A stretch of DNA of 64,000 nt from JACVRW01 sp034664125 (GTDB taxonomy: Bacteria; Actinomycetota; Thermoleophilia; Solirubrobacterales; Thermoleophilaceae). The first letter of the stretch is position 1. Every line of letters starts with the position of its first letter. The notes beneath the pieces are model-generated. The model had not been told where the DNA came from, ran no database searches, and saw only the letters and a program-made list of their open reading frames with translations. Of the stretch, positions 8,696-16,674 are shown in pieces. The translations under genes and the position numbers were made by a program. The stretch spans positions 62,001 to 126,000 of the forward strand of contig JAXDIG010000009.1 in assembly GCA_034664125.1 (NCBI GenBank), read 5' to 3'.

Positions 8696-9376
8696 ATGCG
8701 GGAGCTGTGGGTCACGCACCTCGGGGCCGTCCCATACGCGGAGGCATTCGAGCTGCAGCGGACGCTGCGCGACCGTCGCGCCGCCGGGGAGCTCCCGGAC
8801 CTGCTGCTGGTGCTGGAGCACCCGCCGGTCTATACGCGTGGGAAGCGCACCGAGCCCGGCGATCTGCCGATGGGCGAGCACTGGTACCGCGAGCGCGGGA
8901 TCGGAGTGGAGGACTCGGACCGCGGCGGTCGGGTGACCTACCACGGCCCCGGCCAGCTGGTGGCCTATCCGATCATGGCGGTGGCCCGCGTCGCCGACTT
9001 CGTGCACACGATGGAGAGCGCGATCGTCGCCGCGCTTGCGGACGAGGGCGTGCGCGCCGAGCCGCGCGCGGTGCCCTTCACCGGCGTCTGGGCGGGCGAC
9101 TCCAAGATCGGCTCGATCGGCGTGCGCGTGCGCGAAGGCGTCTCGATGCACGGGCTGGCGGTGAACGTGGACAACGACCTGCGGCCGTTCGAGTGGATCG
9201 TGCCGTGCGGCATCGATCACGTTCAGGTGACCTCCGTCGCCCGCCAGACCGGCCGCTCGCCGTCGCTGCCGTGCTTCCGCAAGCGTATGGCGTACCGATT
9301 CGCTGACGCGTTCGGGCGCCGTCAGCGGCTGGTTTCGCTCGACCGGCTTGTCGAGCGCGAGGTCGTCGCGGCGTGA
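8696..9376 (+). CDS. lipB: Lipoyl(octanoyl) transferase LipB
   Basis: A 226-residue enzyme that transfers octanoyl groups from acyl carrier protein to lipoyl domains of 2-oxoacid dehydrogenases and the glycine cleavage H protein. Family signatures are clear: LLVLEHPPVYTRGKR, the RGGRVTYHGPGQLVAYPI motif, the catalytic lysine in GDSKIGSIGVRV, and the catalytic cysteine in WIVPCGIDHVQVTS. The start is ATG 8696 with a leaderless-type TAGCCT 7 nt upstream. Its stop overlaps the GTG of lipA (GTGA), so the two lipoate genes are translationally coupled. Confidence 0.96.
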   Translation: MRELWVTHLGAVPYAEAFELQRTLRDRRAAGELPDLLLVLEHPPVYTRGKRTEPGDLPMGEHWYRERGIGVEDSDRGGRVTYHGPGQLVAYPIMAVARVADFVHTMESAIVAALADEGVRAEPRAVPFTGVWAGDSKIGSIGVRVREGVSMHGLAVNVDNDLRPFEWIVPCGIDHVQVTSVARQTGRSPSLPCFRKRMAYRFADAFGRRQRLVSLDRLVEREVVAA

Positions 9377-10317
9377 GCACGCGCTCGCGCTCTGCCCCGG
9401 GGGGCGCCCGGGTGCTCGACATGGGCGAGGTGCGCCCGTTCCGCGACCGCAAGCCGGAGTGGTTCAAGCGCCCGGCCCCGGGCGGGCCGCGCTACCGCGA
9501 GCTGCGCGGGATGATCGAGGGCCAGGGCCTGCACACGGTCTGCCAGGAGGCGGCCTGCCCCAACATCGGCGACTGCTGGGAGCGCGGCACCGCCACGTTC
9601 ATGATCCTCGGCGACACCTGCACGCGCCGCTGCGGGTTCTGCAACGTCAAGACCGGCAAGCCGACCCACAGCGACCCGCTCGAGCCGCTGCGCGTGGCGC
9701 AGTCGGTGCGCAAGATGGGGCTGCGGCACGCGGTCATCACGTCCGTCGACCGCGACGACCTGCCGGACCTCGGCTCGAGTGCCTTCGTGGGCGTGATCCG
9801 CTCGATCCGCAGGCTCGCGCCGGGCTGCAAGGTCGAGGTGCTCACGCCGGACTTCCGCGGCGAGGAGATGCCGCTCGCCCGCGTGATCGCCGAGCGCCCC
9901 GACGTGTTCAACCACAACGTCGAGACGGTGCCGAGGCTGTACCCGCTGGCGCGGCGCGGCTCGCGCTTCCTGCGCTCCTGCCGCGTGCTGCGCAATGCCA
10001 AGGAAATGGGCGGCGGCGACATCGTGACCAAGTCCGGGCTGATGACCGGGCTCGGAGAGTCGAAGCAGGAGCTGATCGAGGCATTCGGCGTCCTGCGCGA
10101 GCACGATGTCCAGGTGCTCACGGTGGGCCAGTACCTGCGGCCGACGCGCGACCACCTGCCGGTGGTGCGCTACTGGCACCCGGAGGAGTTCGCCGAGCTC
10201 GAGCGCGAGGCTTACGCGATCGGCTTCGAGTCCGTGGCCGCGGGCCCGCTGGTGCGCTCGAGCTACCACGCCGAACAGACGCTCGCGCGGGCGGGCGCCG
10301 GCTCCGCGCCTGCATGA
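9373..10317 (+). CDS. lipA: Lipoyl synthase LipA (radical SAM)
   Basis: A 314-residue enzyme that inserts two sulfur atoms into the octanoyl chain. Both iron-sulfur motifs are present: the auxiliary cluster in CQEAACPNIGDC and the radical-SAM cluster in CTRRCGFC. VDRDDLPDLGS, FNHNVETVPRLYP and KSGLMTGLGES are further family signatures, and the terminal RSSYHAEQ supplies the serine ligand of the auxiliary cluster. The GTG start overlaps the lipB stop by 4 nt. The length is normal and nothing is missing. Confidence 0.97.
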   Translation: MSTRSRSAPGGARVLDMGEVRPFRDRKPEWFKRPAPGGPRYRELRGMIEGQGLHTVCQEAACPNIGDCWERGTATFMILGDTCTRRCGFCNVKTGKPTHSDPLEPLRVAQSVRKMGLRHAVITSVDRDDLPDLGSSAFVGVIRSIRRLAPGCKVEVLTPDFRGEEMPLARVIAERPDVFNHNVETVPRLYPLARRGSRFLRSCRVLRNAKEMGGGDIVTKSGLMTGLGESKQELIEAFGVLREHDVQVLTVGQYLRPTRDHLPVVRYWHPEEFAELEREAYAIGFESVAAGPLVRSSYHAEQTLARAGAGSAPA

Positions 10318-10406
10318 TGGCGGCGCCCCAGGGCGGGCCCACGCCCGGCTTCGCGTTCACCCGGACGATCGAGTTCCTCGACGTGTCCCCGCGCTGAGCC
10401 TCCGAC

Positions 10407-11189
10407 GTGCTCCCCATCAAGGACGACATCCCGACCCGCAGCTTCCCGTTCGTAACGCTGGGGATCATCGTGATCTGCTGCGCGGTCTACTTCTTCTTCG
10501 AGCACGGCTTGTGGGGGCTCGGCGCGACCGGCAACGAGCGCGTGATCGAGTACGGCGCGATTCCGTACGAGATCACCCATCCGGGCAAGGAGTGCGCGGA
10601 AAGCGCCGGCCAGATCGTGTGCGAAGGCCAGGCCGGGGTCGTGGGCACGGCGCCGGACCAGGCGCCCTGGTGGGTCACGCTGGTCACCTCGATGTTCATG
10701 CACGGCAGCCTGCTGCACCTGGCCGGCAACATGCTCTTCCTCTGGATCTTCGGGAACAACATCGAGGACTCGATGAGCAAGCCGCGCTTCGTCGCGTTCT
10801 ACCTGCTGGGCGGGCTCGCGGCGCTCGCGGCCCAGACGCTGGTGGGCCCGAACGCAGCGGTGCCGACGGTCGGAGCGAGCGGGGCGATCGCGGCCGTCTT
10901 AGGCGCCTACGGCCTGCTCTACCCCCGCGCGCGCGTGATCACGGTGGTGTTCATCGTCATCTTCTTCACGATCATCGAGCTGCCCGCGCTGCTGGTCCTG
11001 GGCTTCTGGTTTCTCGAGCAGCTCCTCCTCGGGGCGAGCGACCTCGGATCGCAGACCGCCGGCGGCGGGGGCGGGGTGGCGTACTTCGCGCACATCGGCG
11101 GCTTCCTGTTCGGGCTGCTGGCGATCAAGCTGTTCGCCGATCGTGTCCAGGACGACTACGAGCGTCCGCACCGGCTGCCGGTGTACTGA
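10407..11189 (+). CDS. Rhomboid family intramembrane serine protease
   Basis: A 260-residue polytopic protein. The N terminus MLPIKDDIPTRSFPFVTLGI leads into the first membrane segment. SMFMHGSLLHLAGNMLFLWIFGNNIED is the rhomboid HxxxN region, GASGAIAAVLGAYGLLYPRA carries the catalytic serine of GxSG, and HIGGFLFGLLAIKLF carries the catalytic histidine. It cleaves membrane proteins within the bilayer; its substrate is not deducible. The GTG start follows the lipA stop by 89 nt, and its own stop overlaps the next small gene (TGATG), indicating a short membrane operon. Confidence 0.93.
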   Translation: MLPIKDDIPTRSFPFVTLGIIVICCAVYFFFEHGLWGLGATGNERVIEYGAIPYEITHPGKECAESAGQIVCEGQAGVVGTAPDQAPWWVTLVTSMFMHGSLLHLAGNMLFLWIFGNNIEDSMSKPRFVAFYLLGGLAALAAQTLVGPNAAVPTVGASGAIAAVLGAYGLLYPRARVITVVFIVIFFTIIELPALLVLGFWFLEQLLLGASDLGSQTAGGGGGVAYFAHIGGFLFGLLAIKLFADRVQDDYERPHRLPVY

Positions 11190-11371
11190 TGGGCCGCGCC
11201 ACCGTTCTGGCCGGGACACTGGCGATCATCGTGCTGCTGATCGGGCTCACGATCGCGGCCGCAGCGCAGGGCGCGATCAACGTCGCGGGGGTGGTGGTAA
11301 CGCTGCTGGTGCTGGCACTGCTGGGCTTTGGCGTACTGGGGGCGCTCTCGTCGCGCCCTCCCGATGAGTAG
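11189..11371 (+). CDS. Small two-helix membrane protein
   Basis: A 60-residue protein made almost wholly of two hydrophobic helices (TVLAGTLAIIVLLIGLTIAAA and VVVTLLVLALLGFGVLGAL), with a short polar tail SSRPPDE. The ATG overlaps the rhomboid stop, and its own end overlaps the carboxypeptidase start (ATGAGTAG), so it sits in a translationally coupled chain. No family is recognised. It may be an accessory of the rhomboid protease, but only position supports this. Confidence 0.65.
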   Translation: MGRATVLAGTLAIIVLLIGLTIAAAAQGAINVAGVVVTLLVLALLGFGVLGALSSRPPDE

Positions 11372-12350
11372 GCGGCGCGCCCGGCGCCTCGCCCGGGTAT
11401 TCGCCACGCTCACGCTGCTGCTCGCGCCGCTCGCGGTGGGCGCCGCGGCCTACCTCTCCTTCGCGCCTCACCACGTGAGCGGCGGGGCGCCCCGGCTTCC
11501 GATCGCGATGCACACGCCGCCGGTGGACCGCTCGGCCGACAAGGCCCGCGATCCGGCACCGGAGGTGAAGGACGTGCCCGAAGTCGCGCTCGCCGGCGTC
11601 GATGCCTTCCACGTGAACCTGCGCAAGCCGCCGCGCGCCGGGCTCGTGTTCGATCTCGACACCGGCGAGGTGCTGTGGCGGCGCGACCCCATGCGCGTGC
11701 TGCCGATCGCCAGCCTGACGAAGATCATGACCGCGCTGTTGGTGGTGGAGCGGGGGCGGCCGGCCGAGCCGGTGCGGATCACCCAGGCGGCGCTCGACTA
11801 CTCCGGCTCCGGGATCGGGCTGCTGCCGAAGGGTCGGCGCGTGCGTCTGGAGGCGCTGCTGAACGGGCTGCTGATCGTGTCGGGCAACGACGCCGCGATC
11901 GCGCTCGCCGTGCACGTGGCGGGCAGCGAGCGGCGCTTCGTCGGGCTGATGAACCGGCGTGCGCGCGAATGGGGGCTCCACTGCACCCACTTCGCCTCGT
12001 CCCACGGGCTCGAGCCGGCAAACCGCTCCTGCGCGCGCGACCTGGCCGTGCTCACGCGGCTGGCCATGGCGAAGCCGCGCATCCGCCGGATCGCCCGCAG
12101 GCCCCAGGCGGCGCTGCGCTTCCCGATCAAGGGAGGCAAGCTGTACCTGACCGGCCACAACCCGCTGATGCGGATGGGCTACGCCGGGACGATCGGCCTG
12201 AAGACGGGCTACACCGATGCCGCCGGCCGCTGCTTCGTTGGCGTGGCGCGCAGGGGCGCCCGGCGGCTGGGCGTGGTGCTGCTCGACTCGCGCGACCCCG
12301 CCAAGCACGCTCCGAAGCTGCTGGACGCGGGCTTCGCGAGCGCGGGGTAG
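11364..12350 (+). CDS. D-alanyl-D-alanine carboxypeptidase (S11 family, penicillin-binding)
   Basis: A 328-residue exported peptidase that trims the terminal D-Ala of peptidoglycan stem peptides. An arginine-rich N terminus precedes a hydrophobic signal (VFATLTLLLAPLAVGAAAYLSF). The active-site motifs are in order: SxxK in ASLTKIMTALLVV, SxN in LIVSGNDAAIAL, and KTG in IGLKTGYTDAAGRC. The catalytic domain ends soon after (GVVLLDSRDPAKHAPKLLDAG). There is no C-terminal amphipathic tail of the DacA type, so it is probably held by the uncleaved N-terminal helix or released. Confidence 0.92.
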   Translation: MSRRRARRLARVFATLTLLLAPLAVGAAAYLSFAPHHVSGGAPRLPIAMHTPPVDRSADKARDPAPEVKDVPEVALAGVDAFHVNLRKPPRAGLVFDLDTGEVLWRRDPMRVLPIASLTKIMTALLVVERGRPAEPVRITQAALDYSGSGIGLLPKGRRVRLEALLNGLLIVSGNDAAIALAVHVAGSERRFVGLMNRRAREWGLHCTHFASSHGLEPANRSCARDLAVLTRLAMAKPRIRRIARRPQAALRFPIKGGKLYLTGHNPLMRMGYAGTIGLKTGYTDAAGRCFVGVARRGARRLGVVLLDSRDPAKHAPKLLDAGFASAG

Positions 12351-12418
12351 CCGCGCGGGCCGCGCTTCGCGCGGCCGGCCTGGTTGACAGGCTCCCGTCG
12401 CTGGGTGAGGCTAGTCGA

Positions 12419-13117
12419 GTGACCCAACCTTCAGCTCCAGCCGGCTGGTATGCCAACCCCGAGGATTCTCAGCAGCAGCGCTACTGGGACGGCACTCAGT
12501 GGACCACGCACACGGCGCCGGCCGTCGCCCCGACACCGCCAGCCGTCGCCGCACCGCGGCCGGCCGTCGCCCCGACACCGCCGGCCGTCGCCGCGCCGGT
12601 GCCTGCCGTCGCGGCTGCGGCTCCCGCGGCTGTCGCGCTCGTCGCGGATCCCTACGCGCCGAACTTCAACTTTGCCGCCCTTTCCGCGGGGCAGCGGGAG
12701 TCCTACAAGCAGCACCGCCTCACGGAATTTCCGACCTGGGCATGGGTGCTGCTCAACATCGTCACCCTGGGGTTCTTCGGCGTCATCCAGCACGGCCTCA
12801 AGCACGGCGCGCTGCCGAAGATCAAGCACGACGACTTCGGCGCCGGCAAGGGCATCGGGTTCCTGTTCATACCCTTTTTCAGCCTCTACTGGGTGTTCGT
12901 GTTCTGGCTGAGGCTGGCCGACCGGCTGAACTTCCAGTACCGGATCAGGGGCATGCCCGACCCGGTGTCGAAGGACCTCGCCCTGTGGACCGTGATCCTG
13001 GCCCTGGCGGGCGGGGTCATCCTGGTCACCTTGCCGGTCGCGCTCGTCACGGGTCTTATCGCGGGGGCGCAGATGCAGTCCGCCGCGAACGAGCTGGCTC
13101 GCGGCGAGGTGGGCTAG
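12419..13117 (+). CDS. DUF2510-type membrane protein with Pro/Ala repeats
   Basis: A 232-residue protein. Residues 6-34 are a DUF2510 module (PAGWYANPEDSQQQRYWDGTQWT), common at the N terminus of actinobacterial membrane proteins. A Pro/Ala/Val linker follows, encoded by a 42-bp repeat. The C-terminal part has three hydrophobic segments (WAWVLLNIVTLGFFGVI, GFLFIPFFSLYWVFVFWL, LWTVILALAGGVILVTLPVALV) and resembles DUF4234-like membrane proteins. It starts at GTG 12419. The role is unknown; DUF2510 is generally taken as a small interaction domain. Confidence 0.75.
   Translation: MTQPSAPAGWYANPEDSQQQRYWDGTQWTTHTAPAVAPTPPAVAAPRPAVAPTPPAVAAPVPAVAAAAPAAVALVADPYAPNFNFAALSAGQRESYKQHRLTEFPTWAWVLLNIVTLGFFGVIQHGLKHGALPKIKHDDFGAGKGIGFLFIPFFSLYWVFVFWLRLADRLNFQYRIRGMPDPVSKDLALWTVILALAGGVILVTLPVALVTGLIAGAQMQSAANELARGEVG
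12521..12600 (+). repeat. 42-bp coding repeat (Pro/Ala linker)
   Basis: The 20-mer GCCGTCGCCCCGACACCGCC occurs at 12521-12540 and again at 12563-12582, a period of 42 bp or 14 codons. It encodes an AVAPTPPAVAAPRP-type linker of the DUF2510 protein. It is a coding repeat, prone to length change, and not a CRISPR. Confidence 0.8.
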
Positions 13118-13172
13118 ACAAGGCGGCGCTAGCGCTCTCCCTCCCCGGGCTCGCGCTCGCGGGCTCTACTTA

Positions 13173-13245
13173 TGGAGCCAGCCGGGCTCGAACCGGCGAC
13201 CTCCGGCTTGCAAAGCCGGCGCTCTTCCAGCTGAGCTATGGCCCC
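13173..13245 (-). tRNA. tRNA-Ala (anticodon TGC)
   Basis: Read on the minus strand, the 73-nt gene begins GGGGCCATAGCTCAG and has an anticodon stem-loop with loop TTTGCAA, giving anticodon TGC (alanine). The T-arm GGTTCGA is present and it ends TGGCTCCA. No CCA is encoded beyond the discriminator. It shares most of its 3' half with the tRNA-Ala(CGC) at 16268-16340 but lies in the opposite orientation. Confidence 0.95.
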
Positions 13246-13482
13246 GTCGAGGCAATGGTAGGCGAGCGAGCGGGCGCGAACCATCTGGCGCACATGGACA
13301 GATGTCGAGTTCTGGGCACTGAATTTCAGGCCCCGTTCAGGCGGAGCCGAAAAGCTCATTAACGACGGCACGGAGGGTTCCGTCGAATCAAGGCGGCGCT
13401 TGGCGCCGCTGGGTTGCATGAGCGCGGGGGCCGCCGGGGCGGGCGGCCCTCGCCGCAACTCTCCCCGGCGCGAACGCTGCGC

Positions 13483-14175
13483 CTAGTCGAAGTCGAAGTC
13501 GCGCGGCGGCTTCTGCTCGAACCAGAGCCGGTCGTGCTCGGGCGTCTCCTGAAGGAAGTCCGGCGTGTCCTCCAGGACGTCGGCGTCCTCGTCGGAGGCG
13601 TCCTCGTCGTCCTCGTCCAACGACCCCTGTTCGTGACCCGCGGGCTCGTCTTCCTGCTCGTCTTCATCGTCCAGGAAGTCGTCGTCGAGGGCCTCGAAGC
13701 CCTGCGGCGGCGTGTCGCCGGCGCGGGGAGGCTCGTGTTCGTCCTCGTCGAAGCCGGTGTCGGCGGATTGGGGCTGCTCGGCCGGCGGCTCATCCTCCAC
13801 CCCGGCGGCCGGCGGCTCCTCGTGCGGCGCCTCCGGTTCGAGCATCTCAGGGGGCACCTCGTAGATCGCCGTCTCCGTGGCGTGCGGGTCAGAGCGCATC
13901 GCGTCGTCGGGCAGCGCCTCGGACAGCTCCGGCTCGCCGGGGTGCTCGTTGTCGACCCCCAGGTCGGGATCCGGCAGCGCCTCCTGATGCGCAGCCTCGA
14001 CCTCCGCCGGCGCCTGTTCGCCGGTCCCGTTGCCGTCGTCCGCTTCGGCGGGAGCCACCTCGCGGCGTGCGGGGCCGAGCGCCTCTGCCTCCTGGCGGCG
14101 GAGCTCTTCCTCGGCCGCGCCGTGGCGCCGCTTCAGGTCGAGATGCTCCCGAATCGCATCGTCGAGAACGCCCAT
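13483..14175 (-). CDS. Acidic low-complexity protein with conserved ends
   Basis: A 230-residue, very acidic protein (many D/E runs between residues 110 and 215). It has a helical N terminus (MGVLDDAIREHLDLKRRHGA) and a distinctive C terminus (HDRLWFEQKPPRDFDFD). I recall this two-ended layout from hypothetical proteins of related actinobacteria. No enzymatic motif is present. The middle is probably disordered. The start is ATG with a leaderless-type TAGGCT ending 7 nt upstream. It may act as a scaffold or DNA mimic, but nothing in the sequence proves either. Confidence 0.75.
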   Translation of the reverse strand: MGVLDDAIREHLDLKRRHGAAEEELRRQEAEALGPARREVAPAEADDGNGTGEQAPAEVEAAHQEALPDPDLGVDNEHPGEPELSEALPDDAMRSDPHATETAIYEVPPEMLEPEAPHEEPPAAGVEDEPPAEQPQSADTGFDEDEHEPPRAGDTPPQGFEALDDDFLDDEDEQEDEPAGHEQGSLDEDDEDASDEDADVLEDTPDFLQETPEHDRLWFEQKPPRDFDFD

Positions 14176-14229
14176 CGCGCGAAGCCTATCGAGGCAGGGA
14201 GGACGCCCTGGGTCCGCCCACCGGACCGC

Positions 14230-16218
14230 TCAGCCGGCCGCCGGCACCGGCTGGGCGCGTTCGACCCTGTTCCGGCCCGCCCGCTTGGCGCGGTAGAGCG
14301 CCGCGTCGGCCGCGGCGATCAGACCCTCCCTGGTGGCCGCGCTCTCGGGCAGCGACGCGACCCCGAAGCTTCCCTGCAGCCGCAGCGAACCCTCGCCGTC
14401 CACGCGCGGGATCTCCAGGCGCTCTACGGCCTCGCGAATGCGCTCGGCCAGCTGCTCGGCGCCCTGGGCATCCGTCTGGGGGAGGATCACGGCCAGCTCC
14501 TCGCCGCCGTAGCGCGCGGGCGCGTCGATGTCGCGTGAGAAGTCACGCAGCACGTCGGCGACCAGGGCGAGCACCTCGTCCCCCTGCTGATGGCCGTACT
14601 CGTCGTTGATCTGCTTGAAGTGGTCGAGGTCCAGCATCACGAGCGCCAGCGGCGTGTTGAAGCGGCGGCTGCGTTCGATCTCCTGTTCGAGGATGCTGTG
14701 GAACGCGCGCACGTTGGCCAGGCCGGTCAGCTCGTCGGTCACCGCCTGGCGCTCGACCGTCTCGTGCAAGGCCGCGTTCTCGATCGACACCACGGCCTGG
14801 CCGGCCAGGTACTGGAGCAGCTCCTCCTCCTCGCGGGAGAAGCGGCGCCTGCGCCGGGCGATCGAGAGCACGCCGAGGTACTCGGTCGCGGACGACCCCG
14901 GCAGGCCGAGCATCGGGACCGCCAGCGCATGCACCTTCCCGACGCTTGCCGGAGTCGCCACCCGCGGCGGGCGCGCCGGCTCACCGTCCCCGGTCGGGAG
15001 CGCGCGCTTCGGGCCGACCACGCGCACCCCAGACGCACGCCTCTCGGCCGCCAGCATCGCCTGCCGCAGGTCGTCGTCCTCGCTGCCGAGAGCGCTCTCG
15101 GTGAAGGCAGCCTCGTCGACGGGACTGGCGCGGCCCGCCTCGGCCTCGCAGGCGTCGACCGCGGTGCGCACAGCCAGCGCGACGACGCCGTTGCGGTCGA
15201 GGCCCATGGCCAGCGCGTCGCCGACGCGGCGGATTGCCTCGGTCAGCTCACCGCGCTGGCGATGGACCTCCTCGATCTTCGACGCGAGCTGCTCCGACAT
15301 GCTGTTGAACTCGCGGCCCAGCTGAGCGAACTCGTCATGGCCCTCGACGGGGACGGGCTGCCTGAAGTCGCCGCGGGCGAGCCGGCGGGCGGCGACGAGG
15401 AAGGTGTCGATCTGCTGGGTGAGGGCGCGGCTGACGACCCCGGCGGAGACGACCGCGAGCGCCAGGAAGGCGAGCAGCAGGCCGCCGATCAGCAGGCGGC
15501 TGTGGGAGATCGTGTCCGACAGGGCCGCGGTGTTGCGGAACAGGGCCACCTCCAGCGGCGGGCCACCGGGCTCGTGGAGCGGCTCGACTCGGCCGCGGTA
15601 CTCGTCGCCGGCGAGCTGGAAAGCGTGCGGGTCGCCCTGCTCGCCGAGCCGGCTGCGGGGCCCAAGGCCCTCGACGGTCGCGGCAAGGAGCCGGCCGTTG
15701 CGGAAGACGCCGACGTTGTAGCCGGTGAGCTTGCGGACACGTGCGGCGAAGTTGCGGGCGTCGGTGAGCGAGACGATCAGGGTGCCGCGCATCTGGTCGC
15801 CGGCAGACAGAGGGGCGGCCTTCGAGGCCATGCCGCGCGGCGAGCCGGCACGGGCGATCAGCCGGCCGGCGTCGGAGGAGCGGAGCTGGATCGAAACGAT
15901 CCCGGTCGGGCCGCCGAGCAGCTGCTCCATGCGCTGCTGGATGCCAGTGCCCGAGGCGAGGGCGGCGGTGAGCTGGGGATCGGAGGCGACCTCGCGCAAG
16001 GCGGGGCCCGCAGCCGCGGCGGAATCCTCGTAGATGGAGAAGGCGGTGCGTGTGCCGGCAGAGACGCCCGCGTCGGCCTTGCCGGTTTCGCTGCGGGCGG
16101 TCAGCGTGAACAGGACGATCGCGAGCGCGATCATCGGGAGGATCACGAGCAGAACGAAGAAGAGCCGCAGTCTCGCCCGGAAGTTCACTCGAGGCCAGAC
16201 TACATTCGGTCCGCCCAT
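14230..16218 (-). CDS. Membrane diguanylate cyclase (sensor-HAMP-GAF-GGDEF)
   Basis: A 662-residue protein that would make cyclic di-GMP. A membrane helix near residues 17-38 and a second near 244-268 flank an extracytoplasmic sensor. HAMP follows (about 268-320, RRLARGDFRQPVPVEGHDEFAQLGREFN), then a GAF-like domain (about 330-480) and GGDEF (about 490-655). The signature is RYGGEELAVILP, so the catalytic site is intact. RDID lies five residues before it, matching the RxxD inhibitory site for product feedback. LDHFKQINDEYGHQQGD is the metal-binding strand. It is the last clearly chromosomal protein gene before the tRNA. Confidence 0.93.
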   Translation of the reverse strand: MGGPNVVWPRVNFRARLRLFFVLLVILPMIALAIVLFTLTARSETGKADAGVSAGTRTAFSIYEDSAAAAGPALREVASDPQLTAALASGTGIQQRMEQLLGGPTGIVSIQLRSSDAGRLIARAGSPRGMASKAAPLSAGDQMRGTLIVSLTDARNFAARVRKLTGYNVGVFRNGRLLAATVEGLGPRSRLGEQGDPHAFQLAGDEYRGRVEPLHEPGGPPLEVALFRNTAALSDTISHSRLLIGGLLLAFLALAVVSAGVVSRALTQQIDTFLVAARRLARGDFRQPVPVEGHDEFAQLGREFNSMSEQLASKIEEVHRQRGELTEAIRRVGDALAMGLDRNGVVALAVRTAVDACEAEAGRASPVDEAAFTESALGSEDDDLRQAMLAAERRASGVRVVGPKRALPTGDGEPARPPRVATPASVGKVHALAVPMLGLPGSSATEYLGVLSIARRRRRFSREEEELLQYLAGQAVVSIENAALHETVERQAVTDELTGLANVRAFHSILEQEIERSRRFNTPLALVMLDLDHFKQINDEYGHQQGDEVLALVADVLRDFSRDIDAPARYGGEELAVILPQTDAQGAEQLAERIREAVERLEIPRVDGEGSLRLQGSFGVASLPESAATREGLIAAADAALYRAKRAGRNRVERAQPVPAAG

Positions 16219-16267
16219 TTCCGGAGCAGTCCGGGAGCCCGGCGCGCCGCTACGATGGACGAGCCAC

Positions 16268-16340
16268 GGGGCTATAGCTCAGTTGGGAGAGCGCCTGGAT
16301 CGCACCCAGGAGGTCGCCGGTTCGAGTCCGGCTAGCTCCA
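16268..16340 (+). tRNA. tRNA-Ala (anticodon CGC), probable integration target
   Basis: The 73-nt gene begins GGGGCTATAGCTCAGTTGG. The anticodon stem CCTGG/CCAGG encloses loop ATCGCAC, giving CGC (alanine). The T-arm is GGTTCGAGTCC and it ends GCTAGCTCCA without encoded CCA. Backbone genes lie to the left and only accessory genes to the right, so its 3' end is the likely left attachment site. No second copy of the tRNA 3' end in direct orientation was seen in the window. Confidence 0.95.
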
Positions 16341-16381
16341 TTCTCAGAAGTCCCTGCATGTCGGCTACTTCTGTTCGCGGC

Positions 16382-16475
16382 GAATCGGGGGAGATCGCCG
16401 GAGATCGCGCTCCGTTTCAGGCACTAGTGCCTGAAATCGCGGCGATTGCCGCGGATTGCCGTGGATTCGGGTGAT
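16382..16475. repeat. 22-bp perfect palindrome flanked by 10-bp-phased half-sites
   Basis: A perfect 22-bp palindrome occupies 16415-16436 (half-site TTTCAGGCACT). To its left, ATC triplets recur at exactly 10-bp steps (16384, 16394, 16404) inside GAATC/GAGATC units. To its right, the complementary GAT recurs at 16444, 16454, 16464 and 16473 inside GATTGCC/GATTCGG units. The whole block is therefore a large imperfect inverted array with one unit per helical turn. It lies 42 bp past the tRNA 3' end and about 200 bp before the first accessory gene. It could be an operator, an integrase/excisionase arm region or a segregation site. Confidence 0.6.
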
Positions 16476-16529
16476 TAGGCTCGCTGCGGTAACCGGGTCG
16501 AGCTATGGTCGCCGGCGTCGATATCAAGT

Positions 16530-16560
16530 GGCCCCGGCGGCGCTGGAACGCCCCGGGGCC
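16530..16560. repeat. GC-rich hairpin (8-bp arms)
   Basis: GGCCCCGG at 16530-16537 and CCGGGGCC at 16553-16560 are perfect inverted arms around a 15-nt loop. This strong stem lies between the phased palindrome and the first accessory gene. No U-run follows, so it is not a standard intrinsic terminator. It may still act as an attenuator or insulator. Confidence 0.5.
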
Positions 16561-16674
16561 TGGCACCGAGGAACCAGGCCTCGATGCACCGCTGATTGTC
16601 GCGCGCTTCGGATTGTCGCGTCGGTCGGCCGGATCGGGCCTGTTCCTTCGGCGCCAAACCCAAAGGAGCAGACC

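Noticed and set aside
10314..10397. Short frame after lipA (27 codons, ATG overlapping the lipA stop)
   Set aside because: Too short, no family features and no conserved pattern visible, so it was not called as a gene.
12521..12600. Regular 42-bp repeat, possible CRISPR or minisatellite
   Set aside because: The repeat is in frame, encodes a Pro/Ala linker and has no unique spacers.
13173..16340. The two tRNA-Ala genes as an attL/attR pair
   Set aside because: They share a 3' half but lie in opposite orientation, and the DNA between them is normal backbone (GGDEF protein, acidic protein), so they cannot bound an excisable element.
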